A DNA stretch of 58,724 nucleotides, taken from NCBI RefSeq assembly GCF_000734965.1, contig NZ_JMTB01000107.1:1-58724 (forward strand). Direction: 5' to 3'. The number at the start of each line of letters is the position of its first letter. Positions within the stretch are counted from its first letter, which is position 1. This document shows positions 49,715 through 58,492 of this stretch, piece after piece. Both the position numbers and the translations under genes were made by a program. The notes under the pieces are model-generated. The model saw only the letters and a list, made by a program, of their open reading frames with translations. It searched no databases and had not been told where the DNA came from. This DNA is from Trabulsiella guamensis ATCC 49490 (GTDB lineage Bacteria > Pseudomonadota > Gammaproteobacteria > Enterobacterales > Enterobacteriaceae).

Positions 49715-51877
49715 ATGGACGTTTCTTACCTGCTCGACAGCCTCAATGATAAACAGCGTGAAGCCGTGGCGGCGCCGCGCACCAATATGCTGGTGCTGGC
49801 GGGGGCGGGCAGTGGTAAGACGCGTGTGCTGGTGCATCGTATCGCCTGGCTGCTGAGCGTAGAAAACAGCTCGCCGTATTCAATTATGGCGGTGACGTTC
49901 ACCAACAAAGCGGCGGCGGAAATGCGCCATCGTATTTCTCAGCTGATGGGCACCTCCCAGGGCGGCATGTGGGTCGGCACTTTCCACGGCCTTGCGCATC
50001 GCCTGTTGCGCGCACATCATCTGGATGCCAACCTGCCGCAGGATTTCCAGATCCTCGACAGCGAAGATCAACTGCGTCTGCTGAAGCGCCTGATCAAAGC
50101 CATGAATCTCGACGAGAAGCAATGGCCGCCGCGTCAGGCGATGTGGTACATCAATGGTCAGAAAGATGAAGGGCTGCGCCCGCATCATATCCAGAGTTAC
50201 GGTAATCCCATGGAGCAAACCTGGATAGACGTCTATAAGGCCTATCAGGAAGCCTGCGACCGTGCCGGGCTGGTGGATTTTGCCGAGCTGTTGCTGCGTG
50301 CGCATGAACTATGGCTCAACAAGCCGCATATTTTGCAGCATTACCGTGAACGCTTTACCAATATCCTGGTCGATGAATTCCAGGATACCAACAACATTCA
50401 GTACGCGTGGATCCGTCTGCTGGCAGGCGACACCGGCAAAGTGATGATCGTCGGCGATGATGATCAGTCAATCTACGGCTGGCGCGGCGCGCAGGTGGAA
50501 AACATCCAGCGCTTCCTGAATGATTTTCCCGGCGCGGAAACCATCCGCCTGGAGCAGAACTACCGTTCGACCAGCAATATCCTCAGCGCGGCGAATGCCC
50601 TCATCGAAAACAACGATGGTCGTCTTGGTAAAAAGTTGTGGACCGATGGTGTCGACGGCGAACCGATTTCCCTCTACTGCGCGTTCAACGAACTGGACGA
50701 AGCGCGCTTTGTAGTCAACCGGATCAAAACCTGGCAGGACAACGGCGGCGCGCTGGAACAGTGCGCCATTCTTTATCGCAGCAACGCTCAGTCGCGTGTG
50801 CTGGAAGAGGCGCTGCTACAGGCGAGTATGCCGTACCGCATTTACGGCGGTATGCGCTTCTTCGAACGCCAGGAGATCAAAGATGCGCTCTCCTATTTGC
50901 GCCTGATCGCCAACCGTAATGACGACGCGGCGTTTGAGCGCGTGGTGAATACTCCAACGCGCGGTATTGGCGATCGCACGCTGGACGTAGTGCGCCAGGC
51001 ATCGCGCGATCGTCAACTGACGTTGTGGCAGGCCTGTCGCGAACTGTTACAGGAAAAAGCCCTCGCCGGGCGTGCCGCCAGCGCGCTACAGCGTTTTCTG
51101 GAATTGATTGACGCGCTGGCGCAGGAAACGGCTGATATGCCGCTGCATGTTCAGACCGATCGGGTCATCAAAGATTCCGGTCTGCGGATGATGTACGAAC
51201 AGGAAAAAGGCGAGAAGGGCCAGACGCGTATCGAAAACTTAGAGGAACTGGTGACGGCAACACGCCAGTTCAGCTATCAGGATGAAGACGAAGATTTGCT
51301 GCCGCTACAGGCATTCCTGTCTCACGCCGCGCTTGAAGCGGGTGAAGGGCAGGCGGATACCTGGCAGGATGCCGTTCAACTGATGACGCTCCACTCGGCG
51401 AAAGGGCTGGAGTTCCCGCAGGTATTTATCGTCGGCATGGAAGAGGGGATGTTCCCGAGCCAGATGTCGCTGGATGAAGGTGGTCGTCTGGAAGAAGAGC
51501 GCCGTCTGGCCTATGTGGGCGTGACCCGTGCAATGCAAAAACTGACGCTGACCTACGCTGAAACGCGCCGTCTGTATGGTAAAGAGGTGTATCACCGTCC
51601 GTCACGGTTTATCGGCGAACTGCCAGAGGCCTGCGTTGAAGAAGTACGTTTACGCGCGACGGTGAGCCGCCCTGTCAGCCATCAGCGTCTGGGTACGCCG
51701 GTAGTGGAGAACGATACCGGCTACAAGCTCGGCCAGCGTGTACGCCATGCGAAGTTTGGCGAGGGGACTATCGTCAATCTGGAAGGTAGCGGCGAGCACA
51801 GCCGGTTACAGGTGGCGTTTCAGGGGCAGGGCATCAAATGGCTGGTTGCCGCTTATGCCCGCCTTGAAACTGTGTAA
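49715..51877 (+). CDS. uvrD: DNA helicase II UvrD
   Basis: 720 aa from ATG 49715 (MDVSYLLDSLNDKQ), as in E. coli. It is an SF1A 3'-5' helicase with Walker A AGAGSGKT (29-36), [32 protein letters not shown] and MTLHSAKGLEF; the C-terminal Tudor-like domain (LGQRVRHAKFGEGTIV) contacts RNA polymerase. It acts in nucleotide excision and mismatch repair. A LexA box precedes it. The same window carries its paralogue rep. Confidence 0.97.
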   Translation: MDVSYLLDSLNDKQREAVAAPRTNMLVLAGAGSGKTRVLVHRIAWLLSVENSSPYSIMAVTFTNKAAAEMRHRISQLMGTSQGGMWVGTFHGLAHRLLRAHHLDANLPQDFQILDSEDQLRLLKRLIKAMNLDEKQWPPRQAMWYINGQKDEGLRPHHIQSYGNPMEQTWIDVYKAYQEACDRAGLVDFAELLLRAHELWLNKPHILQHYRERFTNILVDEFQDTNNIQYAWIRLLAGDTGKVMIVGDDDQSIYGWRGAQVENIQRFLNDFPGAETIRLEQNYRSTSNILSAANALIENNDGRLGKKLWTDGVDGEPISLYCAFNELDEARFVVNRIKTWQDNGGALEQCAILYRSNAQSRVLEEALLQASMPYRIYGGMRFFERQEIKDALSYLRLIANRNDDAAFERVVNTPTRGIGDRTLDVVRQASRDRQLTLWQACRELLQEKALAGRAASALQRFLELIDALAQETADMPLHVQTDRVIKDSGLRMMYEQEKGEKGQTRIENLEELVTATRQFSYQDEDEDLLPLQAFLSHAALEAGEGQADTWQDAVQLMTLHSAKGLEFPQVFIVGMEEGMFPSQMSLDEGGRLEEERRLAYVGVTRAMQKLTLTYAETRRLYGKEVYHRPSRFIGELPEACVEEVRLRATVSRPVSHQRLGTPVVENDTGYKLGQRVRHAKFGEGTIVNLEGSGEHSRLQVAFQGQGIKWLVAAYARLETV

Positions 51878-51924
51878 CATTCAGAAAAATATCATTTTTT
51901 TGTAATAATCTGCTAGCCTTATAT

Positions 51925-51951
51925 GCCAGAGGGGAATTAATACTCTCTGGC
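51925..51951 (+). terminator. Hairpin after uvrD
   Basis: GCCAGAG-N13-CTCTGGC, followed by GTTTCGTTG, a weak T-rich tail. It probably helps end the uvrD transcript. Confidence 0.55.
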
Positions 51952-52231
51952 GTTTCGTTGTCTGTTGACGCTGCATTTTTGCTGGCGTAACATGCGCGCA
52001 CGATTACGCTAAGAGGACATTCGCCTTGGACACACCCAGTAGATGCTGGCTCAACTTCCTGTCAATCAGGAACAACTCCTAAGGCTATCCTCTTATGCTG
52101 ATAGCCTTAGCGGTTGTCGGCGACCTGTCTTTATCCCGTCGCGCTGAGTCAGACTTAATGGTCTGAAACTCCATTCGTTTCTGTGTGCCCACCGAACTGT
52201 CCGATAATATTTTGCATTGGGAGTCCCGGTC
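51952..52231 (+). promoter_or_regulatory. corA mRNA leader region with structured element
   Basis: 280 bp between the uvrD hairpin and the corA ATG with no large gene. It contains a perfect 11-bp stem CTAAGGCTATC/GATAGCCTTAG (52079-52110) and several short ORFs: MRARLR (51992-52012) and a 34-codon ORF from ATG 52042 that runs through the hairpin, ending TGA at 52146. In Salmonella the corA leader encodes a short peptide, CorL, and is subject to Rho-dependent termination; the same layout is likely here but I cannot say which ORF is CorL. Confidence 0.6.
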
Positions 52232-53182
52232 ATGCTGAGCGCATTTCAACTGGAAAATAACCGCTTAACGCGTCTTGAGGCGGATGAGATCAAACACCTG
52301 GCCAGTTCTGTGTGGGTGGATCTCGTCGAGCCGGACGATGACGAGCGAAGCCGTGTGCAAACGGAATTGGGCCAGAACCTGGCGACACGACCTGAACTGG
52401 AAGACATCGAAGCATCCGCGCGTTTTTTTGAAGACGAAGACGGGCTGCACATTCACTCCTTTTTCTTTTTTGAAGATGCGGAAGACCACGCTGGTAACTC
52501 CACTGTCGCATTCACTATTCGTGAAGGGCGTCTTTTCACGCTGCGCGAACGCGAACTGCCGGCATTTCGTCTCTATCGTATGCGCGCCCGCAGCCAGGAA
52601 ATGGTCGACGGCAACGCTTATGAGTTGCTGCTGGATTTGTTTGAAACCAAAATCGAACAACTGGCGGATGAAATAGAAAATATTTACAGCGATCTGGAAA
52701 AGTTAAGCCGTGTCATCATGGAAGGTCATCAGGGTGATGAATACGACGAGCCGCTCTCAACGCTGGCGGAACTGGAGGATATCGGCTGGAAGGTTCGCCT
52801 GTGTCTGATGGATACCCAGCGCGCTCTGAACTTTCTGGTGCGTAAAGCACGCATTCCGGCCGGTCAACTGGAGCAGGCGCGCGAGATCCTGCGAGATATC
52901 GAATCCCTGCTGCCGCACAACGAATCGCTGTTCCAGAAGGTTAACTTCCTGATGCAGGCGGCGATGGGTTTTATCAACATCGAGCAGAACCGCATCATCA
53001 AGATCTTCTCGGTGGTATCCGTCGTATTCCTGCCGCCAACGCTGGTGGCCTCAAGCTATGGGATGAACTTCGAGTTTATGCCGGAGCTGAAGTGGAGCTT
53101 TGGCTATCCTGGCGCGATTATCTTTATGATCCTCGCCGGGCTGGCGCCATACCTTTATTTCAAACGCAAGAATTGGCTGTAA
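52232..53182 (+). CDS. corA: Magnesium/cobalt channel CorA
   Basis: 316 aa from ATG 52232, GGGAG 12 bp upstream. A large acidic cytoplasmic funnel (residues 1-250) precedes two C-terminal helices; the selectivity motif YGMN has GMN at 277-279, followed by [15 protein letters not shown]. The tail KRKNWL is the basic sphincter end. It imports Mg2+ and also Co2+ and Ni2+. A 5' AT-rich gap and long leader separate it from uvrD. Confidence 0.97.
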   Translation: MLSAFQLENNRLTRLEADEIKHLASSVWVDLVEPDDDERSRVQTELGQNLATRPELEDIEASARFFEDEDGLHIHSFFFFEDAEDHAGNSTVAFTIREGRLFTLRERELPAFRLYRMRARSQEMVDGNAYELLLDLFETKIEQLADEIENIYSDLEKLSRVIMEGHQGDEYDEPLSTLAELEDIGWKVRLCLMDTQRALNFLVRKARIPAGQLEQAREILRDIESLLPHNESLFQKVNFLMQAAMGFINIEQNRIIKIFSVVSVVFLPPTLVASSYGMNFEFMPELKWSFGYPGAIIFMILAGLAPYLYFKRKNWL

Positions 53183-53189
53183 AAAAATG

Positions 53190-53215
53190 GGCGGGTAGCG
53201 CTGTGCTTACCCGCC
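53190..53215 (+). repeat. REP-like palindrome between corA and rarD
   Basis: GGCGGGTAGCG...GCTTACCCGCC, the REP-type hairpin between the convergent genes corA and rarD, preceded by A7 on the top strand so it could act as a terminator for rarD. Confidence 0.75.
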
Positions 53216-53221
53216 AGTCCT

Positions 53222-54115
53222 CTAATTCCGATGTCCTCGTCTCTGAGTATACATTGCATCTATCACGAAAATAGCCAGCGCGACCCAGATAAACGCAAAC
53301 GTCACCATTTTGTCTGCTCCCGGCGTTTCGCCGTAGAACACCACAGCCAACAGGAACATCAGCGTCGGGCCGATATACTGGAAGAAGCCAAGCGTGGAGA
53401 GACGCAGACGCGTTGCAGCGCCGGTAAAGCACAGTAGTGGAACGGTGGTCACCACCCCTGCCGCCATCAGCAGCAGATTAAGCGACATCGTGTTTTGCCC
53501 CATATGGCTGGTGGCGCTGTCGGCAATGCCAAACAGATAGACAGCCGCTACCGGCAGCAGCCACAGTGTTTCAACCAGCATGCCAGTCTGCGCGTCCACC
53601 GCGATTTTCTTGCGCACCAGGCCGTAAAAGGCAAAACTGAACGCCAGCCCAAGGGCGATGATCGGCAGCGAACCAAACGTCCATAATTGAACCAGCACGC
53701 CGCACACCGCCAGCGCAACGGCTACCCATTGCATCCGACGAAAACGTTCGCCGAGGAAAATCATCCCCAGCAGGATATTCACCAGCGGATTGATAAAGTA
53801 GCCGAGGCTGGCTTCCAGCATATGGTGATTATTCACCGCCCAAATGAACAGCAGCCAGTTTCCCCCGACCAGTACGGCCGACAGCGCCAGCAGGAAGATC
53901 TTCTTTGGCGTATGCAGCAGTTTTTTGACCTGCGGCCACTGACGGCTGAGGCTTATCAGTGCCACCATAAAGAAAAATGACCAGATGACCCGATGCGTGA
54001 GGATTTCGTCAGCAGGAACGTAATAAATCAGTTTGAAGTAAGCTGGAGCGACACCCCAGATAAAATAAGCGGCGAGTGCAAGCAACACACCCAGCCGCGT
54101 CTGTTTAGCATCCAT
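53222..54115 (-). CDS. rarD: EamA-family transporter RarD
   Basis: 297 aa with about ten hydrophobic helices, drug/metabolite transporter superfamily (RarD subfamily; E. coli 296 aa). Conserved stretches are AAYFIWGVAPAYFKLIYYVP and GNWLLFIWAVNNHHMLEASL. The substrate is not known. It is read toward corA. Confidence 0.94.
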   Translation of the reverse strand: MDAKQTRLGVLLALAAYFIWGVAPAYFKLIYYVPADEILTHRVIWSFFFMVALISLSRQWPQVKKLLHTPKKIFLLALSAVLVGGNWLLFIWAVNNHHMLEASLGYFINPLVNILLGMIFLGERFRRMQWVAVALAVCGVLVQLWTFGSLPIIALGLAFSFAFYGLVRKKIAVDAQTGMLVETLWLLPVAAVYLFGIADSATSHMGQNTMSLNLLLMAAGVVTTVPLLCFTGAATRLRLSTLGFFQYIGPTLMFLLAVVFYGETPGADKMVTFAFIWVALAIFVIDAMYTQRRGHRN

Positions 54116-54166
54116 CGGTTAAATTCCTTGCAAAAAAGTGAAGGGATTTTACCCGAAAAATGTGAC

Positions 54167-54634
54167 TCAACCCACCATATAAGTTGCCGTTGCACTGGCG
54201 ATGTACACTTGTTCTTCGTTGTGCAACTCCACGCGCGCCACGGCGACTTTGTTCCCCGCCCGCAGCAGGCTGCTGGTCGCGGTAAAGCGGTTGCCGCGCC
54301 CAGGACGCAGATAATCGACCCGCAAATCAATAGTCCCCATTCGCGACAGACGCTGACGAAGCTCTTCTTCACTGATGGTATTGTGGCGCGTCAACGTGCT
54401 GCCCACGCAGACCAGTCCAGCCGCCACGTCCAACGCGGAGGCAATCACGCCGCCGTGCAGAATGCTTTGCGCCCAGTTGCCGACCATCATCGGCTGATTA
54501 TTAAAGCTCAATTGCGCAAACTCTTTTTCGTAGCGTTCCAGCTCCAGACCCAGTGCACGGTTAAACGGCATGTGATACACAAAGATCTCGCCCACCATGT
54601 TGAGTACCGCTTCGGCGGTTAATTCAGCAGACAT
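54167..54634 (-). CDS. yigI: Acyl-CoA thioesterase YigI (hot-dog fold)
   Basis: 155 aa, single hot-dog domain of the PaaI-like/4HBT family with the [15 protein letters not shown] motif characteristic of the active site. E. coli YigI has been reported to hydrolyse medium- and long-chain acyl-CoA. It is upstream of rarD on the same strand and divergent from pldA. Confidence 0.93.
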   Translation of the reverse strand: MSAELTAEAVLNMVGEIFVYHMPFNRALGLELERYEKEFAQLSFNNQPMMVGNWAQSILHGGVIASALDVAAGLVCVGSTLTRHNTISEEELRQRLSRMGTIDLRVDYLRPGRGNRFTATSSLLRAGNKVAVARVELHNEEQVYIASATATYMVG

Positions 54635-54801
54635 AACAGCTTATCCGTTAGTTAATGAAATGTTGATTTTATGATTAACAATTGTTGATTTCCACTTTTA
54701 AGAAAGGATATTCAGACAAGCGTTGTGTCATGTAAGTCTGTAGAATGAAGCGCAGAATAATAAGTCTGACTAATAAACTGAGGTTCAGGAGAACAGAATC
54801 G

Positions 54802-55671
54802 ATGCGTATCTCTTTGGGTTGGCTGCTGGCAATGGTCGGGCTGTCATTTTCAGCCCTGGCGCAGGAAGCGACGATAAAAGAAGTGCATGATGCGCCTGCG
54901 GTTCGCGGTAGCATCATCGCGAACCTGCTGCAGGAGCATGATAATCCTTTTACGCTTTACCCTTATGAGAGCAACTATTTGCTCTATACCTGGACCAGTG
55001 ATCTGAACAAAGAAGCGATTCGTAGCTACGACTGGTCAGAGAATGCGCGCAAAGATGAAGTGAAATTCCAGTTGAGTCTGGCCTTTCCGCTCTGGCGCGG
55101 CATTCTGGGGGATAATTCCGTGCTGGGGGCGTCATATACGCAACGCTCGTGGTGGCAGCTTTCCAACAGCAAAGAATCCGCACCGTTTCGTGAAACCAAC
55201 TATGAACCGCAGCTGTTCCTTGGTTTTGCCACCGATTATTCTTTTGCCGGCTGGACGTTGCGCGATGTGGAGTTTGGCTACAATCACGACTCAAATGGCC
55301 GCTCCGACCCAACCTCCCGCAGCTGGAACCGCCTCTATACCCGCCTGATGGCGCAGAACGGTAACTGGCTGGTGGAAGTGAAACCCTGGTATGTGATTGG
55401 CAGCACTAACGATAACCCGGATATCGCTAAATACATGGGGTATTACCGCTTGAAAATCGGTTACCAGCTTGGTGATGCCGTGCTCAGTGCGCAGGGGCAG
55501 TACAACTGGAATACCGGCTATGGCGGCGCAGAAGTCGGCATCAGTTACCCCATCACGAAGCATGTCCGTGTTTATACACAGGTTTATAGCGGCTATGGCG
55601 AATCGTTGATCGATTATAACTTTAACCAGACGCGTGTTGGCGTTGGCGTTATGCTTAACGATCTGTTTTAA
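54802..55671 (+). CDS. pldA: Outer-membrane phospholipase A
   Basis: 289 aa precursor, 12-stranded beta barrel. The signal peptide runs to about Ala20 (FSALA|QEAT). The catalytic residues are His162, Ser164 and Asn176 (YNHDSNGRSDP and RSWNRLY), equal to mature 142, 144 and 156. It ends in Phe as outer-membrane proteins do. It degrades phospholipids that reach the outer leaflet. The ATG at 54745 in frame would give an unlikely basic N-extension. Confidence 0.96.
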   Translation: MRISLGWLLAMVGLSFSALAQEATIKEVHDAPAVRGSIIANLLQEHDNPFTLYPYESNYLLYTWTSDLNKEAIRSYDWSENARKDEVKFQLSLAFPLWRGILGDNSVLGASYTQRSWWQLSNSKESAPFRETNYEPQLFLGFATDYSFAGWTLRDVEFGYNHDSNGRSDPTSRSWNRLYTRLMAQNGNWLVEVKPWYVIGSTNDNPDIAKYMGYYRLKIGYQLGDAVLSAQGQYNWNTGYGGAEVGISYPITKHVRVYTQVYSGYGESLIDYNFNQTRVGVGVMLNDLF

Positions 55672-55689
55672 AACATTGCAGTTTCGCTC

Positions 55690-55718
55690 ACAGGCGCTGA
55701 AAATAGCGCCTGTTTTTA
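55690..55718 (+). terminator. pldA terminator
   Basis: ACAGGCGCT-gaaaat-AGCGCCTGT followed by TTTTATT, 18 bp after the pldA stop. Confidence 0.93.
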
Positions 55719-55738
55719 TTAAGAGGAATGGGGTCACT

Positions 55739-57568
55739 GTGGCACAGGCGGAAGTACTCAATCAGGAATCACTGGCGAAGCAGGTTTTGCAGGAAACCTT
55801 TGGCTACCAGCAGTTCCGCCCAGGCCAGGAAGCGATCATCAATACAGCGCTGGAAGGGCGTGACTGCCTGGTCGTGATGCCGACTGGCGGCGGAAAATCG
55901 CTCTGTTATCAGATTCCGGCGCTGGTGCTCGATGGCCTCACGGTTGTCGTCTCGCCACTGATTTCGCTGATGAAAGATCAGGTTGACCAACTGCTGGCAA
56001 ACGGCGTAGCGGCGGCCTGTCTCAATTCCACGCAGAGCCGCGAGCAACAGCTTGAGGTGATGGCAGGCTGCCGTACCGGCAAAATTCGCCTGCTGTATAT
56101 CGCGCCTGAACGTCTGATGCTCGACAACTTTCTCGACAATCTCAGTCACTGGAATCCGGTGATGTTGGCCGTGGACGAAGCGCACTGTATTTCGCAATGG
56201 GGCCATGATTTCCGTCCGGAATATGCGGCGCTGGGGCAGTTGCGTCAACGTTTCCCTGCCGTGCCGTTTATGGCGCTGACGGCGACCGCCGATGACACCA
56301 CCCGCCTTGATATCGTTCGTTTGTTGGGCCTTAACGATCCGCTGATTCAGATCAGCAGCTTTGACCGTCCGAACATCCGCTACATGCTGATGGAAAAATT
56401 CAAACCGCTCGATCAATTGATGCGCTACGTGCAGGAACAGCGCGGTAAATCCGGCATTATTTACTGCAACAGCCGGGCGAAAGTTGAAGATACGGCAGCG
56501 CGTCTGCAAAGTCGTGGTATCAGCGCCGGGGCGTATCACGCGGGGCTGGAGAACGACGTCCGCGCCGACGTGCAGGAAAAATTCCAGCGCGACGATTTGC
56601 AAATCGTGGTGGCGACAGTGGCGTTCGGGATGGGTATCAATAAGCCTAACGTACGCTTTGTGATGCATTTCGATATCCCGCGTAATATCGAATCCTACTA
56701 TCAGGAAACGGGCCGCGCCGGGCGTGACGGTCTGCCTGCTGAAGCCATGCTGTTTTATGATCCGGCTGATATGGCGTGGCTGCGCCGCTGCCTGGAAGAA
56801 AAACCCGCCGGGCAACTACAGGACATTGAGCGTCACAAACTCAATGCGATGGGGGCTTTTGCCGAAGCGCAAACCTGCCGTCGTCTGGTGCTGCTCAATT
56901 ATTTCGGTGAAGGGCGGCAGGAGCCCTGCGGCAACTGCGATATCTGCCTTGATCCGCCGAAGCAATACGATGGCGTGAGCGATGCTCAGATTGCGCTTTC
57001 CGCCATTGGCCGCGTCAACCAGCGTTTTGGGATGGGCTACGTGGTGGAAGTGATTCGCGGCGCCAATAACCAGCGTATCCGCGAGTTTGGGCACGATAAG
57101 CTCAAGGTCTACGGCATGGGACGGGAAAAGAGCCACGAACACTGGGTCAGCGTGATCCGTCAGCTGATCCATTTAGGGTTTATCACACAGAATATCGCTC
57201 AGCATTCCGCACTGCAGTTAACCGATGCCGCGCGTCCGTTGCTGCGTGGCGAAGCACCGCTGCAGCTCGCCGTGCCGCGTATCGTTGCCCTGAAACCACG
57301 CGTGATGCAGAAAGCGGCGGTGGGCAATTATGACCGCAAACTGTTCGCCAAACTGCGTAAGTTGCGTAAAGCCATCGCCGATGAAGAGAATATTCCGCCT
57401 TACGTCGTTTTTAACGATGCCACATTGATTGAGATGGCCGAGCAAATGCCGCTGTCGCCGGGCGAGATGCTCAGCGTTAACGGCGTGGGAACGCGCAAAC
57501 TGGAGCGTTTTGGCAAAGCATTTATGACGCTGATTCGCTCGCACGTCGATGGTGACGACGAGGAGTAG
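55739..57568 (+). CDS. recQ: ATP-dependent DNA helicase RecQ
   Basis: 609 aa from GTG 55739 (VAQAEVLNQES), the length of E. coli RecQ. The frame extends to 55634, inside the pldA end, without conservation. Walker A PTGGGKS is at 48-54; DEAH follows in AVDEAHCISQWGHDFRP; the zinc-binding Cys set is in CRRLVLLNYFGEGRQEPCGN and CDIC; a winged helix and an HRDC domain form the C-terminus. It acts in the RecF pathway and suppresses illegitimate recombination. Confidence 0.97.
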   Translation: MAQAEVLNQESLAKQVLQETFGYQQFRPGQEAIINTALEGRDCLVVMPTGGGKSLCYQIPALVLDGLTVVVSPLISLMKDQVDQLLANGVAAACLNSTQSREQQLEVMAGCRTGKIRLLYIAPERLMLDNFLDNLSHWNPVMLAVDEAHCISQWGHDFRPEYAALGQLRQRFPAVPFMALTATADDTTRLDIVRLLGLNDPLIQISSFDRPNIRYMLMEKFKPLDQLMRYVQEQRGKSGIIYCNSRAKVEDTAARLQSRGISAGAYHAGLENDVRADVQEKFQRDDLQIVVATVAFGMGINKPNVRFVMHFDIPRNIESYYQETGRAGRDGLPAEAMLFYDPADMAWLRRCLEEKPAGQLQDIERHKLNAMGAFAEAQTCRRLVLLNYFGEGRQEPCGNCDICLDPPKQYDGVSDAQIALSAIGRVNQRFGMGYVVEVIRGANNQRIREFGHDKLKVYGMGREKSHEHWVSVIRQLIHLGFITQNIAQHSALQLTDAARPLLRGEAPLQLAVPRIVALKPRVMQKAAVGNYDRKLFAKLRKLRKAIADEENIPPYVVFNDATLIEMAEQMPLSPGEMLSVNGVGTRKLERFGKAFMTLIRSHVDGDDEE

Positions 57569-57633
57569 TCAAGGCGAAAAAAAAGTGCCAGTATGGTTAC
57601 TCGCTGAACTATTTCCTCCATGAGTAATCGCCT

Positions 57634-58254
57634 ATGTTAATGCTCTTTCTCACCGTGGCGCTGGTGCATATCATCGCGCTGATGAGTCCAGGCCCGGACT
57701 TTTTCTTCGTCTCGCAAACGGCAGTCAGTCGTTCACGCAAAGAAGCCATGATGGGCGTACTCGGGATCACCGCAGGCGTAATGGTCTGGGCAGGCGTTGC
57801 GCTGCTGGGTCTGCATCTGATCCTGCAAAAAATGGCATGGCTGCATAACATCATCATGGTCGGCGGCGGCCTTTATCTCTGCTGGATGGGCTACCAGATG
57901 TTGCGTGGCGCGCTGAAGAAAGAGGTCAGTTCCGCGCCTGCGCCGCAGGTAGAATTAGCCCGCAGCGGCCGCAGTTTTCTGAAGGGGTTGCTGACGAACC
58001 TCGCCAATCCCAAAGCGATTATCTATTTCGGTTCGGTGTTCTCATTATTCGTTGGCGATAACATTGGCGGTGCCGCGCGCTGGGGTATTTTCCTGCTGAT
58101 CATTGTCGAAACCTTTGCCTGGTTTACTCTCGTCGCCAGCCTCTTTGCGCTCCCGGCGATGCGTCGTGGTTATCAGCGCATGGCGAAATGGATCGACGGC
58201 GTCGCCGGAACGCTCTTTGCCGCGTTTGGACTGCATCTGATCCTTTCCCGCTAA
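57634..58254 (+). CDS. rhtC: LysE-family threonine exporter RhtC
   Basis: 206 aa, six predicted helices, with the LysE/RhtB signature LMSPGPDFFFVSQTAVSRSR at the N-terminus and TNLANPKAIIYFGSVFS in the centre. It exports L-threonine. In E. coli rhtB and pldB follow; here a type VI gene follows instead. Confidence 0.95.
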   Translation: MLMLFLTVALVHIIALMSPGPDFFFVSQTAVSRSRKEAMMGVLGITAGVMVWAGVALLGLHLILQKMAWLHNIIMVGGGLYLCWMGYQMLRGALKKEVSSAPAPQVELARSGRSFLKGLLTNLANPKAIIYFGSVFSLFVGDNIGGAARWGIFLLIIVETFAWFTLVASLFALPAMRRGYQRMAKWIDGVAGTLFAAFGLHLILSR

Positions 58255-58265
58255 TTGTCTCTTCG

Positions 58266-58293
58266 TATCAGGCAGGTGAATACCTGCCTGATA
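58266..58293 (+). repeat. Perfect hairpin after rhtC
   Basis: TATCAGGCAGGT-gaat-ACCTGCCTGATA, 12 bp with a 4-nt loop, 11 bp after the rhtC stop. There is no T-run, so it may be an incomplete terminator. The remaining 200 bp up to vgrG have no gene I can support. Confidence 0.75.
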
Positions 58294-58492
58294 TCGGTTC
58301 TCTGCACTAATGACTTTCCTGTCCGAAACCGGCTTCTGACGTATTCAACATTTCCCTTCGTGATCCCGCTCACATTCTCCGGACACTCCCCGTGCCAGCA
58401 TTCGCCATCATCTTGTAACACATTGTTTTTATTCATGTTACCAATAAACAAGCCTTCCTCAATGATGCCATGAATAGTTCAGGGATGCCGGT

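Noticed and set aside
55769-56815. A 348-codon ORF on the - strand inside recQ
   Set aside because: Antisense shadow of a strongly conserved helicase gene; no plausible RBS or domain.
58405-58450. Inverted GTAACA/TGTTAC pair before vgrG as a possible attachment site or recombinase target
   Set aside because: Only 6 bp arms around a 17-nt AT-rich loop; too short to claim and no integrase is in view.
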